A stretch of DNA of 64,000 bases. Source: Caenorhabditis remanei (Eukaryota > Nematoda > Chromadorea > Rhabditida > Rhabditidae). The notes beneath the pieces were generated by a model. That model had not been told where the DNA came from. It did not search any database and was given only the letters and a program-made list of their open reading frames with translations. Numbering within the stretch: the first letter of the stretch is position 1; every line of letters begins with the position of its first letter. Location: contig NC_071332.1 in assembly GCF_010183535.1 (NCBI RefSeq), forward strand, positions 8,246,001-8,310,000, read 5' to 3'. Both the position numbers and the translations under genes were made by a program. Below are positions 1 to 10,300 of the stretch, in pieces.

Positions 1-44
1 AGAGTCATCAGAATTCACATATTTTCAGAATATGAGGATCAGCG
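1..44 (+). repeat. Direct repeat copy A (intron end plus exon start)
   Basis: Bases 1-44 match 1321-1364 at about 39 of 44 positions. Both copies hold an intron tail ending CACATATTTTCAG and the first bases of an open frame beginning YEDQR (here) or QEDER (second copy). This looks like a local duplication of a splice acceptor and exon start. Confidence 0.7.
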
Positions 45-88
45 AAAATCTCCCAATCCCCCCGTCGAAAATCTCCCAATCCCCCCTT
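43..88 (+). repeat. Two-copy 23-base tandem repeat
   Basis: The unit CGAAAATCTCCCAATCCCCC occurs twice back to back, followed by a C and then GT after the first copy and TT after the second. It lies just after the duplicated splice acceptor and suggests slippage in decaying or unconstrained sequence. Confidence 0.75.
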
Positions 89-431
89 CGTCCCATGACG
101 TTAATTTCCTGCCGTCCTTCTATCCCCGATTTTTTTGCTTCCACCATTCCAATTTGGAATGCGATTACTACTAATGTCCCCCAATTCCTCCCTCCATCTA
201 AATCCGATTTTTTCCGATAATTTTTTAAAAGAGTTTGAGGCTTTGTGGGTAAGGGTACGCAGAACTACGTCAGAGTGTTTACACGAGGAGAATATGTTCT
301 TCTGTGTTCGATAAAGTCTATGAACGAAAAATTTTCACATGCTCTTTTTTAGAATAAAGTTGTTTCTTTATTATTATATAGAATTTCTGAAATTCCCCTG
401 CTTTTTTAAAATTAAGTTGATATCGTTTCAG

Positions 432-908
432 CTTAGAAGTGGAGAAAAACTCGGGAAATCCATCTGCCACCACTTCCACGAACGTAAGTTTTGAAAATGT
501 GACAGCTCATAATTAAGAAATTGATTTCAGTCTAATACAAATGACATTTCACAAACTATTCGTCAAACTCACTCCGAATTCGGTGAAACTCCTGAAGAAA
601 AGAAGAAAGTTCGTGAAGCAATGATGAGGGCTTTGAATAGTGTCAGAGAATTGAATGTCCAACGTCCTGATGATCCAATGACGTTCTTATCCGAATTTAT
701 GTTAATGGAGGATCCGAAATTATCTAGCTGTTCCGATTGGGACAATTCGAACCGAAAACCTCACAAAAGTAGTCATTGTGCTAAATCTTACATCCAACCA
801 GCAATCGAAGAACTGCTAAAACAAAAAACGGAAGAAGATCCTGCAATCTTTCTATCTAATTACTTTTTGAGCCAGAAAGAAAGTTTCGATGGAAAGATGG
901 CCGGATGA
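432..908 (+). CDS. 3' part of a gene with two DPY-30-like motifs
   Basis: Two coding exons are supported: 432-483 and 531-908, joined in phase, with clean acceptors (TTTCAG) before both and a GTAAGT donor between them. The protein end has two copies of the pattern seen in DPY-30-type dimerisation helices: RPDDPMTFLSEFMLM near the middle and EEDPAIFLSNYFL near the end (family pattern roughly RPxxPxxFLxxFLL). DPY-30 motifs form small helical docking dimers, as in chromatin methyltransferase complexes and axonemal or PKA-anchoring proteins; that this protein does the same is inference. The first exon starts in mid-codon, so the 5' end lies further left, possibly outside the window. The TGA at 906-908 ends the frame. 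The exon-level call is good; the function is weak. Confidence 0.6.
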
Positions 909-1160
909 AAATCATCATCGTGTTAATCACTCTTCTTCACTTGCTCTTTTACTCTTTGACTCCACTCTCTCTTTGACTCCTATGTCTTTTCGATTTCACG
1001 AAAGTCAAAGAGTGTTTGCCCTTATTTTCATATCTCTACCTCCTACCTCCTGTAATATATTTATACTTCTCTTCTTTTCTCTTCCCTTCCTTTTTCATAC
1101 TTTCTCTTCCAACTGCAATGAATATATCGATGCTAACAATATATGCTCCTCACAATTAAA

Positions 1161-1230
1161 TACGTCTCCCTGTATTACCACCACTTTGATAAACAAAAGA
1201 CAGAAATGACTGGAGCCAGACGTATTTGCT
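1161..1230 (+). pseudogene. Fragment of a sma-1 CH2 exon, displaced copy
   Basis: These 70 bases match the 3' part of sma-1 exon 5 (10474-10542) almost exactly: two substitutions and one inserted T. The source codes for the end of the second calponin-homology domain ([16 protein letters not shown] onwards). The copy has no reading frame of its own that continues the spectrin, stops just short of the source intron and lies in the same orientation, about 9.3 kb upstream, in the region downstream of the DPY-30-like gene. I see it as a broken duplicate, not a functional exon. Confidence 0.85.
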
Positions 1231-1320
1231 GGAAGACACTCTCTAGATAGACTTCAGCTCACATGTTTATCTGTCTTCTTATGTCTTCCTAATATCGTTA
1301 CACTCAAAAAAACCAACTGT

Positions 1321-1558
1321 AAGAGTCATCAGAGTTCACATATTTTCAGAACAAGAAGATGAGCGTAATCAGTGTTTCACCAGCTATCAATTGAGATTGA
1401 TGAGTTTCGAATCTGAATCTGGGACTCAGTACCTTGAGAGTCTGAAATATGAAAATACATACGAAATCATGCGACCTAATTGTATGTTATCCAGTCAGAA
1501 ACGAAAATATCCGCCAAAATTTATCAAGTTGGGAAATTGTCAAGTCTTGATTATATAA
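1321..1558 (+). other. Orphan terminal exon with duplicated acceptor (copy B)
   Basis: After the repeat-borne acceptor ending at 1349, a frame beginning at 1352 stays open for 68 codons to TAA at 1556-1558 (QEDERNQCFTSYQLRL at the start, NCQVLII at the end). I cannot find a matching upstream exon between 908 and 1320. It could be the last exon of an alternative form of the DPY-30-like gene, or a relic of a tandem duplicate. I recognise no domain. The next gene starts about 100 bases downstream. Confidence 0.4.
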
Positions 1559-1654
1559 CACCTCCCAGTAAGAAATAACCAGAAAACAATCTGATTCTCC
1601 AAACAAGACTTATAACGAATAAACGTTTATATAAATATTTCTTTCATTCACGCG

Positions 1655-2957
1655 ATGCTTACCGTTTTATTAGCAGACATGGACAAATGTCCATTCGTCT
1701 TTTTCAAAGAGTATGAGGCCTCTACTGCTACAAATTTATGTAAGAGTTCTTCTTCTTTCAAGCTTTTCTTCAATCACAAATAATTATTTTTAAGGTAAAT
1801 TCAGAAATTTTGTGATGAGTATTATGGAATTTGCTCCTTATATTTCTCTCGTATGTCTTCTGATCAATCTATTTCATGTCATAATTTTAACTCAAAAGTC
1901 AATGAGAAACTCTTCTATTAATTTGATATTGGCAGCTGTTGCAATTTCAGATATCTGTTTTCTTTTATTTCCGATTCAGTTAGAAGTCGTGGCAATTCAG
2001 GACAGTTTTCAACCGTGCTCAACAATGAATTCCTATCCAGTCTTGCTAATCAAATCAATATTTGATTCAATTCAATTCACATCTAGAAGATTCTCAATTT
2101 GGCTCAGTCTCTCAATTGCTGTGATTCGAACTCTGGTTGTGAGGAATCCCCTCGATCCCAAAATCGGTCAACTTTCACAGCCAAAATCCCTCGGTTACTG
2201 TATCCTTTGTATTCTTCCAATTTGTCTTCCTATATCTATTCTCGGTTGGCTGAAATACAATTTAGTTCTAAATCCAGTTCCAGAAGTTTGTGCTAAAACT
2301 AATAGCCCAATGATTCAATATTCTTCAAATTACTCTGATCTATTCATTGCAAATGATTATTTTGTATTTCGATTGTATAACTTCCTAGAGTCCATTATAT
2401 CTAAGGTATCTTCCGCTTGATGTTTTTTCTAATCTTGATTTTTCAGCTGATTCCCTGTATATTATTTCCAATATTCACTTTTCTATTAGTGACAGAACTT
2501 CTAAAAACGGAAAAAAGTAGAGCAAAGATGTTGAATTCCGGACATTCCGAAAACTCATCGGGGAGAAAAACGAAGCTAGTTTTATATCTGACAATCACAT
2601 TCTTTATCGCTGATTTTCCATTGGGAATCGTCATATTTCTCAAGTTATTTTTCTACCCATCATCTGCAATTACGTGAGTGAAAGAAGCATATTCTGAATC
2701 AGCATTAATTCAATGATGTCCAGAGAAGTCCTCAACATCTTCACATTCTTATTCTCTTTTTGTCTTACTGTGAACACTTCTACACACATGTTCATCTGTT
2801 TTTATATGTCAAGTCAATATCGACAAACAGCAAAGCTGATTCTGTGCTGTAGTTGTGCACCAAAGGTTTGTAACTGTGAATAGAAAGAAATTCCAGAGAT
2901 TAATGATTCCAGAAACAGAGTGCAGTCACAAGTGTGGCACCGATAATAAATAATTAG
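1655..2957 (+). CDS. Seven-transmembrane chemoreceptor, srw-type
   Basis: Five exons join in phase: 1655-1739, 1795-2405, 2447-2673, 2703-2865 and 2913-2957, giving 376 residues. The chain has hydrophobic helices throughout: helix 1 around residues 36-60 (FAPYISLVCLLINLFHVIIL), helix 2 with the family-like NLILAAVAISDICFLL, helix 3 after a conserved Cys (CSTMNSYPVLL), a WLSLSIAVIRTLVVRNP segment in the DRY position, and helices 6-7 (YLTITFFIADFPLGIVIFL, then LNIFTFLFSFCLTVNTSTHMFICF). This arrangement is typical of nematode SRW receptors, which resemble peptide GPCRs and are expected in chemosensory neurons. No ligand can be named. The start gives a complete N-terminus before helix 1; a downstream ATG at 1815 would remove it. 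All introns are short. Confidence 0.8.
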
Positions 2958-3630
2958 TTTGAGATGGAAGTAATATTGAGTTGAAACATTCGAGAATAAT
3001 TGTTTCATCGTCTGTGATGATTTGTTTGTTCTTTGGATCCCTAATCTTTCACTCTCATTAGAACGTTCGTTCTCTTAATGTTCAAAGACGGAACTGATTG
3101 ATAACAAGAGAAGATTATAAACCCTTCCGCGTATAAACTGTTTGTAGATTTATGATTTCTCTTCCTACCTCATATCTCATCTGAATGAATCTTCTGACTA
3201 TCTGTCATATCATGTTAATTTCAATTTTGAGTTTTCACAATAAGCTTCCTTCTATTTTTTACCTAATTTCTAAACAAATTAGGCGAAGAAACACAAAGAC
3301 AACTTGGCAGTAACACGGAACATTCTCTCGATGTTCGATCGGTTCCCTCCAAGAGTATATGTGTAATAATTAACGTGGTGGCGGATGGGTGGAGTCAACT
3401 GAAAAACGAAGAAATGTCGAAGAAGAAGAAGAGGTACGGACTAGAAAAAGGGCACGTCACTGCAGCAGATTCCATGTCATCTTCCTCCTCCCGACGTCCT
3501 CACTCATCTGCCCAATTATCGAATTATTATCTGGGCGACGCATCGAGGCACGAACAACCACTACACATATATTGTACCTCTTCCACTCTCTTTTCTGTTT
3601 TATTCCGAGATATTTGCTGTTGATCTTACG

Positions 3631-4457
3631 ATGTGGACTCCGCTGCTTCTTTTTTTGATCTTTTCATTTTTAGTGGATTTGAATGAGAGCTGTCAAGAAC
3701 CACCGAGTCGAGGTCACTCGAGATGTGGCAAGAATCTGAAATCAAAAAAGGTAGTAGACATTGAATTCTCCAAATATTTGATGAATCAAATTTCAGTATT
3801 ATTTCGACAAAAAACTCGAAATGTGCCTTCCATTTCTCTACGAAGGTTGCGGTGGAAATTTCAATCGATTCGATGATTCAGATATGTGCAATTTAAGATG
3901 TAGAGCAGGTTTGACCCGACATGATTCTGGTTTCCATAATTTTCTTTAATTCTTGACAGCAGATAAAGGAATTTGTGGCGGTGGCTCCAAGGCTTTGGGC
4001 AGCTGCTCAAATAGAAATAAGACTTGTCCAAGAGGTTCGAAATGCATAACAATGGCATTTGGACTTGGATTATGTTGTGATGAACTCATTCAAGGTTTGA
4101 TAGGATTTTGTGAATTAAATATCAAAAATTTGAATAATTTCAGAAGCATGGCGACAAGAAAACCATCCAGTATGTACCATTCCGAACCATGAAGTTGTTA
4201 CAGAGACAGTTTGGTATGGAGAGCAAGAACTCTTGGGAAGACATTGTGGTCACAAGTGAGTATTTCTTCCTTCCTTCAGAAGGCTAATCCCTCTTAGTGG
4301 GTGTGTGGACCATTCAAAACTCTCCAATCCACTTTCTTGAATCCTTCCAAACATTCTATACATCACATTCAGATTCTGTCCGATCGGATCGAAGTGTGTC
4401 GAAGGCAGATGGCTGGCTCACTGCTGCAGACCAATCATAAAAGCCGCTAATTCATAG
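3631..4457 (+). CDS. Secreted Kunitz-domain protein with Cys-rich tail
   Basis: Five exons (3631-3750, 3797-3908, 3960-4094, 4144-4255, 4373-4457) give 187 residues. Residues 1-20 form a signal peptide (MWTPLLLFLIFSFLVDLNES). A Kunitz/BPTI domain follows at about residues 21-75, with six cysteines at 21, 32, 50, 58, 71 and 75 and the hallmark YEGCGGNFNRF. The rest carries two Cys-rich blocks of the CPxGSKC...CC type (CPRGSKC and CPIGSKC), resembling lustrin-like modules. Kunitz domains usually inhibit serine proteases; the inhibitory loop here (CGKNLK region) has a two-residue-longer spacing than BPTI, so inhibition is uncertain. The third exon's acceptor is CAGCAG, which could add or drop one Ala codon. 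A polyadenylation signal lies at 4646-4651. Confidence 0.85.
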
Positions 4458-4645
4458 AGTCGTGGCGCCCGGAGAGTCCATTTTTATGTGTTGTCCCTTG
4501 CGCCCCTCTCCCTGGCTAACTCTATTCGTATTTCCTCGAATTGTTGTGAACTCTCCATTTTTTTGGCTTTCTTGTTTGCAAATGTGATTTATATTTTTCG
4601 GGTCATTCGGTTTCTCATTCGAATCATTCATACACAATCAAACGA

Positions 4646-4651
4646 AATAAA
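4646..4651 (+). terminator. Polyadenylation signal of the Kunitz gene
   Basis: AATAAA lies about 190 bases after the Kunitz gene stop codon, in AT-rich sequence; this is the first such hexamer downstream. Confidence 0.6.
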
Positions 4652-4657
4652 TTGTAA

Positions 4658-7357
4658 CCTATTCTTCTTGTCCTGTACATAAATAGTTCATATTTCAGAA
4701 TTTTCAGTCAATACTGTATTATAATACGCGTATTACTGTCTGCAACAGAATATAAGGGGATAAAATTCCAATTTAAATTCCCGCGCGGAAGTCCGCAAAC
4801 ACCATCACGCAAAGAGTGAACTTTTCGCGAAGTCCGCGTTTTTTAAATAATATTTTCCCACATTTTTTGCAGTTTTCAAGTTTTTAAAACGAATTTACTA
4901 TTGAAAATTAGTAAAAATTGAATATTATTGAAGAAGAAACGGTGAGACATCTTAAAATTATCACACATTCGCGTAACGTTCGTGTGAACCATCAAAGATA
5001 ATTAGAAAATATGAGTAGTCATGTTTACTTTTGATGTTTTCGTTTTTCAAACTTCTCAGTCTAACAACGTATAGTCATTTCAACAAATTTCTGTCAATTG
5101 GTGTCAAGCTTAGGCCTATTTCACCATAGACTCGCTCTTCTCATTTTCAAAACACACCTAATTACATCACGAATCGATCTTCTTGTTCTTTCCATGTCGT
5201 TGCCTAACTGTTTTGTTTTCAACATATTTTTCACGCGCCTAGAAAATTTCAAATTCGAAGGTGGTTTTTTCAACTAGGTGTCAATGTCCTTGACAGTGCA
5301 CACGCGGCGATATTTACAAGGGTCGGTGATTTATAGTTCTGAAGATAATGAACACATTGTTTCGTAAAACTTTTCCACTGTATCTTGTGAACTAGCGGTC
5401 TGAGTATCCTTATAAAGCAGTTTATAAACGATTCATTCTGTAGGAATCCTACACAGTTTCATCAGTTTCATTCCAATATGTAAATCAGTTTTGCGCAACA
5501 TAAACCCCTTCTTTTCTATGAAACAGACACTGTGGACTTTAATTTATTCGATTTTCCTTCCGGTCTTTTTCATTCCTCTACTCGTCCGTTTCCGACATTT
5601 GTAGCACATCTGGCGACGATTCATACCGACCCTTTAGCACTTTTTTGTTCAATGTGTTCAGCACAAGGTTATGCGCACTTCGCCTCTTTCTTTTCTTCCA
5701 TTCGTTTATACTAAACTTATCGCATTTTCATTTCCACTCTTCCACTTTCAAAAGGTAAAGAATACTACTAGTTGAGTGACCGTGGTAGTGGAAAACTGTA
5801 GGTGACGGTTTTCTCGAGATTTTGCCTTTTTTTCCGACTGATCTGTTGACGAGATACAGTGAATTAGGCTGTGAAAGAAACTCCTTTTTTTGAAAAGAAG
5901 AGACCTCCGTTTTTCTTGTCCGTTTCATTTCAATGCCTTCTGACTAAACGACAACGAGCGTTTTCTCACTGTTTTATCATCCTTTCTAGGTCTTCCTCTT
6001 CCATTGTATGTTGGCTCGCTGTTTTTATGATGGTCGTGGTATTGGTTGGTTCTTTGTTCCGTTCTTTCAAAAGTTTCGAATGGTTGTTTACTTGACTTGA
6101 ATTTTAGCATCTATTTTGAAACATATTATATTCGGAACTGTTTGTTTCCATTATTCTGATTTTTCGCTTCTAGACCTAAATAATACTTCAAGCTATTTTC
6201 ATTCTCTAGCTCATGCTATTTTTTTGAAAAGTGGTCTGATATTCAATAACACTGAAATCCTAAATTGAACTCTCCCATAGCTCCATTACCTAATCTCCTC
6301 CTGCCTTCTCCCAATAAAAAGCAGTTTCCGCCACATTGCCCTCCATAAATCATGCCAATATCACCTTCAACGCGTCGGCGAGAATGGTCAAGTATTCGTA
6401 GATTCGGTGCGTCGGTAAAATGCGTCAACTCTGACGCATCCGTGTTGACAGACGAACTCAACTCATCATAAATACACAAATGGAAATGTATACGGCGTTG
6501 AATAGATTTCATCCCGAGAAGTTGTGGGTGAAAGTTTTGAATGGTTGAAAAAACCACTAAGTTTGTTTAGATGTAGTTTTTTTGGGTAACTCGTCCGAAG
6601 ACGAATTTATCGTTAAACTGAAAGCTGACATCTTTTTCAAATCGAGACGACCTTCCCTATAGAAAGAATTTTTTAAATAGAAAAAATAAAAGCTAGTGAT
6701 TAGAAAAGTGATAACGGAAGAGTATCTCTCATGCATCCGAACAAAAAGCGGTGTTCTTCCTGGCTCTTGAAAGAGACATGTTTGAACTCAAGTGCCCCAC
6801 TATGGCGGTCAGCTATTTTTGTGTTTGTCAATTTCCCCCACCGGAATCCTCGATTTCTCGCCCATTTCGGCCACTCAATTGTTGCCGCCGTCTCCGACGA
6901 ACATTCCTTCCGTTCTTTTCCCGTCAGTGAATACACATATTCGATACTTTTTATCCGTCGCGCCGATCGATGGATGTCGTCTAATCGTCTCCGGCACCTC
7001 ACTCGTTACTTCTTATTCTTCTTGTCATATTCAGACAGTGTTGTATAGAGAGTTGAGTAGAGGGCGGATAAAGGAACGCCGGACGTTTTCTTCTTCTTCT
7101 CGCAAGTGGATATATTGAAGATAAAGATTATATAAGAGCGTACCTACGGAAGGAGAGGAAAACCACCACCACGGCTACTGTGCGACTGTCGCGGTGTTTC
7201 CTTGACCCTTCTGCGCCATATCTGACGAGAATCGAACGCGGATTGTCAAGACTGGTCATAACGGAGGAAAGACTACCACTTACTATTTTTTCGACTTCTT
7301 CCTCATTATCGCATTGTAATATTCATCTTCTAGACGCTGAAAGTTTGATTCTCTATT
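4658..7357. other. Intergenic region upstream of sma-1
   Basis: About 2.7 kb without a supportable gene. Several open frames overlap on both strands around 6.7-7.1 kb, but they disagree in frame and show no domain or splice structure. A small palindrome, GCGGAAGTCCGC, lies near 4788. This stretch presumably contains the sma-1 promoter and 5' UTR. TTCTAG ending at 7332 is a plausible acceptor just before the sma-1 start codon. Confidence 0.5.
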
Positions 7358-10300
7358 ATGTCGTACGTGTCTTTCGCGGCGAGCTACTCGCCTGGTGAAG
7401 GGAAAACAGTTCGTAATATGAACGGTATGTTTATTTGAAAAAAATTATTTTGTTGATTAAAGTCATGTAATTAGGGAAGTGTTTTCGTTTCAGTTTCAAA
7501 ACCTAATATAATGATACCAGTTATTTTCGGAAGTTTGAAAATACTTCAAACTTTGAGATTGGTGGGGAGCTCGTTCCCACTGCTATGTTGTTTTGTTTAT
7601 ATGCATTCTTTTCTAACCCTAAACTTTTCTCACACTGCGTTTCGTCTCACTATCTCTGCTTTGTTTGGTAGTGGCGAGGGGGTAAATATGCAACATTGCA
7701 TACCATCAGAGCACCCACAGGACCGTGAAGGGAAAGGGCACATTGATAGGTGGTAGTGTTGAAATGTCAACACAGATTGAGACGCTTCTCTTTCTATATT
7801 TTCCTTTTTTGGTGCCGGCGTTCTTTCAGTATGATTCACTTTACACCATGTAGTTTCTATTTCCAATTTGCAATCCATTTAGAGGTTGTGTACAATTCTA
7901 CTGTTAGATTCCTAAGTGTCACCAGTAATAAACAAAGTTCCAATTGCTTCTCCAGTGTGTCTAATCCCTTTTCTGTTCTCACTCATTGCGAGAGTTCGTC
8001 TTCACTAATGATTTAAGTAACTAACAGCCGGAGCATTTTTGAATGACTCATGTTTCTGTTTCGCAGTGATAAGACGGTGTTATCAGATGTAATAAACACT
8101 GGGAACGCCCCCACCTCCACACCACATTCTAACTAACCTCTTTTCTACTTCCAAAGTTTGGAAATTTTAAAATAAACTTTCAAAACTGCTGTCATGGTTT
8201 CAAAAGTTTTTACTTTTTGCTTTCATCATAAAGAATTGCCTTATTGTTCGCAGCGAAATAATCATTTTCACTTGTCTTTCTCTTGAAAAATTTAATCTTG
8301 AAGTTTATTTTTGCATTCAACTGCTTCCATCTTCATATAAATTATTTCCAGACAAGGTAGAAGGGTACCGCAAGGAGATTGCGCCGAGTCGCGAAAACGT
8401 CGATTTCGAACACTTGCGACGAACACCGCGAGATCATCTACCCGAGAACGATTATCAGACGACAAGTAGCAGTGGTTTAGCCGGTGGGGACGTCAAACCC
8501 TATCAGTACCGCGACTATCATCAGCATCAAAAACACGAATATTACGGTGAAGGTGTTCAAGACGGCTTGGGAGAGATTGAAGACAACAAAGACGAGACAA
8601 TGAGAAAGTACGAAATGCAAGTAAGTATCTCATATATTACTTTTTTCAACAAAAAAAACCGCACATCTAGACAAAATGTTAGTTTTTATATGGGACACCA
8701 GTCAACTAGGCGAGTATAAACTTTTAAACCTATTATGATTGGATTTCATTTAATCCGGTTTTGTGTTTGTAACCCAAGTCTGTTCAAACTGATTTTCCAT
8801 GTCAGATATTTCATGATAGTTCGTTTGTCCTATTTTTTCGCACTTTCGAGTCATGCCAAAGAAACTGATTTATTCGATTTCTATGAAATCAACAACTGCC
8901 TCACCAACTCCTAGTGTAAGAACAATAACTAACGAGCAGGTATTTCTGGCCTTGTAATTAATCATTGAATGATTCATGGGCAAGTTCAAGAAATCTAATG
9001 GAGCCAGTCAGTCAGCTGACGGCTCATACACTCGCCCTTAACGAAATTTCTGTTTATTATCATTGTGGTCGGTTAGTGTCTCTTTCTCCCGGTAAGGCAA
9101 GCTATGCTGTCAAAACGGGAAAGCGCTCAAACTCTCGCTAGTAAATATTTGTTTTTTTGGTTGGTCTGTAACGATATGTTATTTGGAGAGAGTACTGAAA
9201 AAAACATGAATGAATTGTTTAGTTACGAAAAATTGAAATCGACAAAAGTTCGAAATCTCATTTGGATTGATTCCAGGTACGAGTTCCGACGACCGGTGCA
9301 CCACCAGTTCGCGCAGACGCTAGTGGAACCGATCAAGAAGACTTCAACAACGAGACACTCTACTTTGAAAGATCACGTATTCGAACACTGCAAGACGAGC
9401 GTGTGCATATTCAGAAGAAGACATTCACAAAATGGTGCAACTCCTTTCTTAATCGGGTAGGTATGACAGATTATGAGGTTGGAGTAACAGTTCCGTAGAG
9501 TTCATCGCGTATCCATAATTATCGTTTACACGAACGGGTGAGAGAGGGAAAAGAAAAAAGAGAGAACGAATAGGGGGACAGGGATCAATTAGTCGGGAAG
9601 AATTGTTTACGGAAAGAAGGATATTGCAACGAGAAAGTAATGCGGACCAAGGTGACCTTGCAAATTCTCTTATCTCCATGATGAGATCAGTTTTTCTTTG
9701 TTGTGTGTCGGAAAGAACGAGAGGAATGTCCAGATTGGAAGGGGTAGTATATAAAATGATGTATGTTTGAGGGAGAACCTGGAACAAAAAATCAAAGAAT
9801 TAGAACTGAATCACATTTTTTTCAGGCAAGTTTGGAGATTGTCGACCTTTTCGAAGATGTCGGAGATGGAATTCTGCTCATGAAACTTCTGGAAATTATT
9901 TCTGGAGACAAACTCGGAAAGCCGAATCGTGGACGAATGCGTGTACAAAAAGTCGAAAATCTGAACAAAGTTCTTGATTTTTTGAAAAAGAAGAAAATCC
10001 AATTGGAAAATATTGGAGCCGAAGACATTCTTGACAGAAACGAAAGACTCATTTTGGGTCTCATCTGGACTATTATCCTCAGATTCCAGATTGACACTAT
10101 TGTTATTGAGGTTTGTTTTTGCTAATTAAATCAAAAATATAAATTCTCGATTCTTGTTTAGGATGAAGAAGAAAGGGGAGAGAGGAAACATGCCAAAGAC
10201 GCCTTACTTCTTTGGTGTCAACGAAAAACAGCAGGTTATCCAAACGTTCGCATCGAAAATTTCACAACAAGTTGGCGTAATGGACTTGCTTTCAACGCCC

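Noticed and set aside
6700..7118. Overlapping open frames upstream of sma-1 on both strands
   Set aside because: Three frames of similar length overlap in a GC-richer patch, none with domains or splice signals; more likely promoter or 5' UTR sequence.
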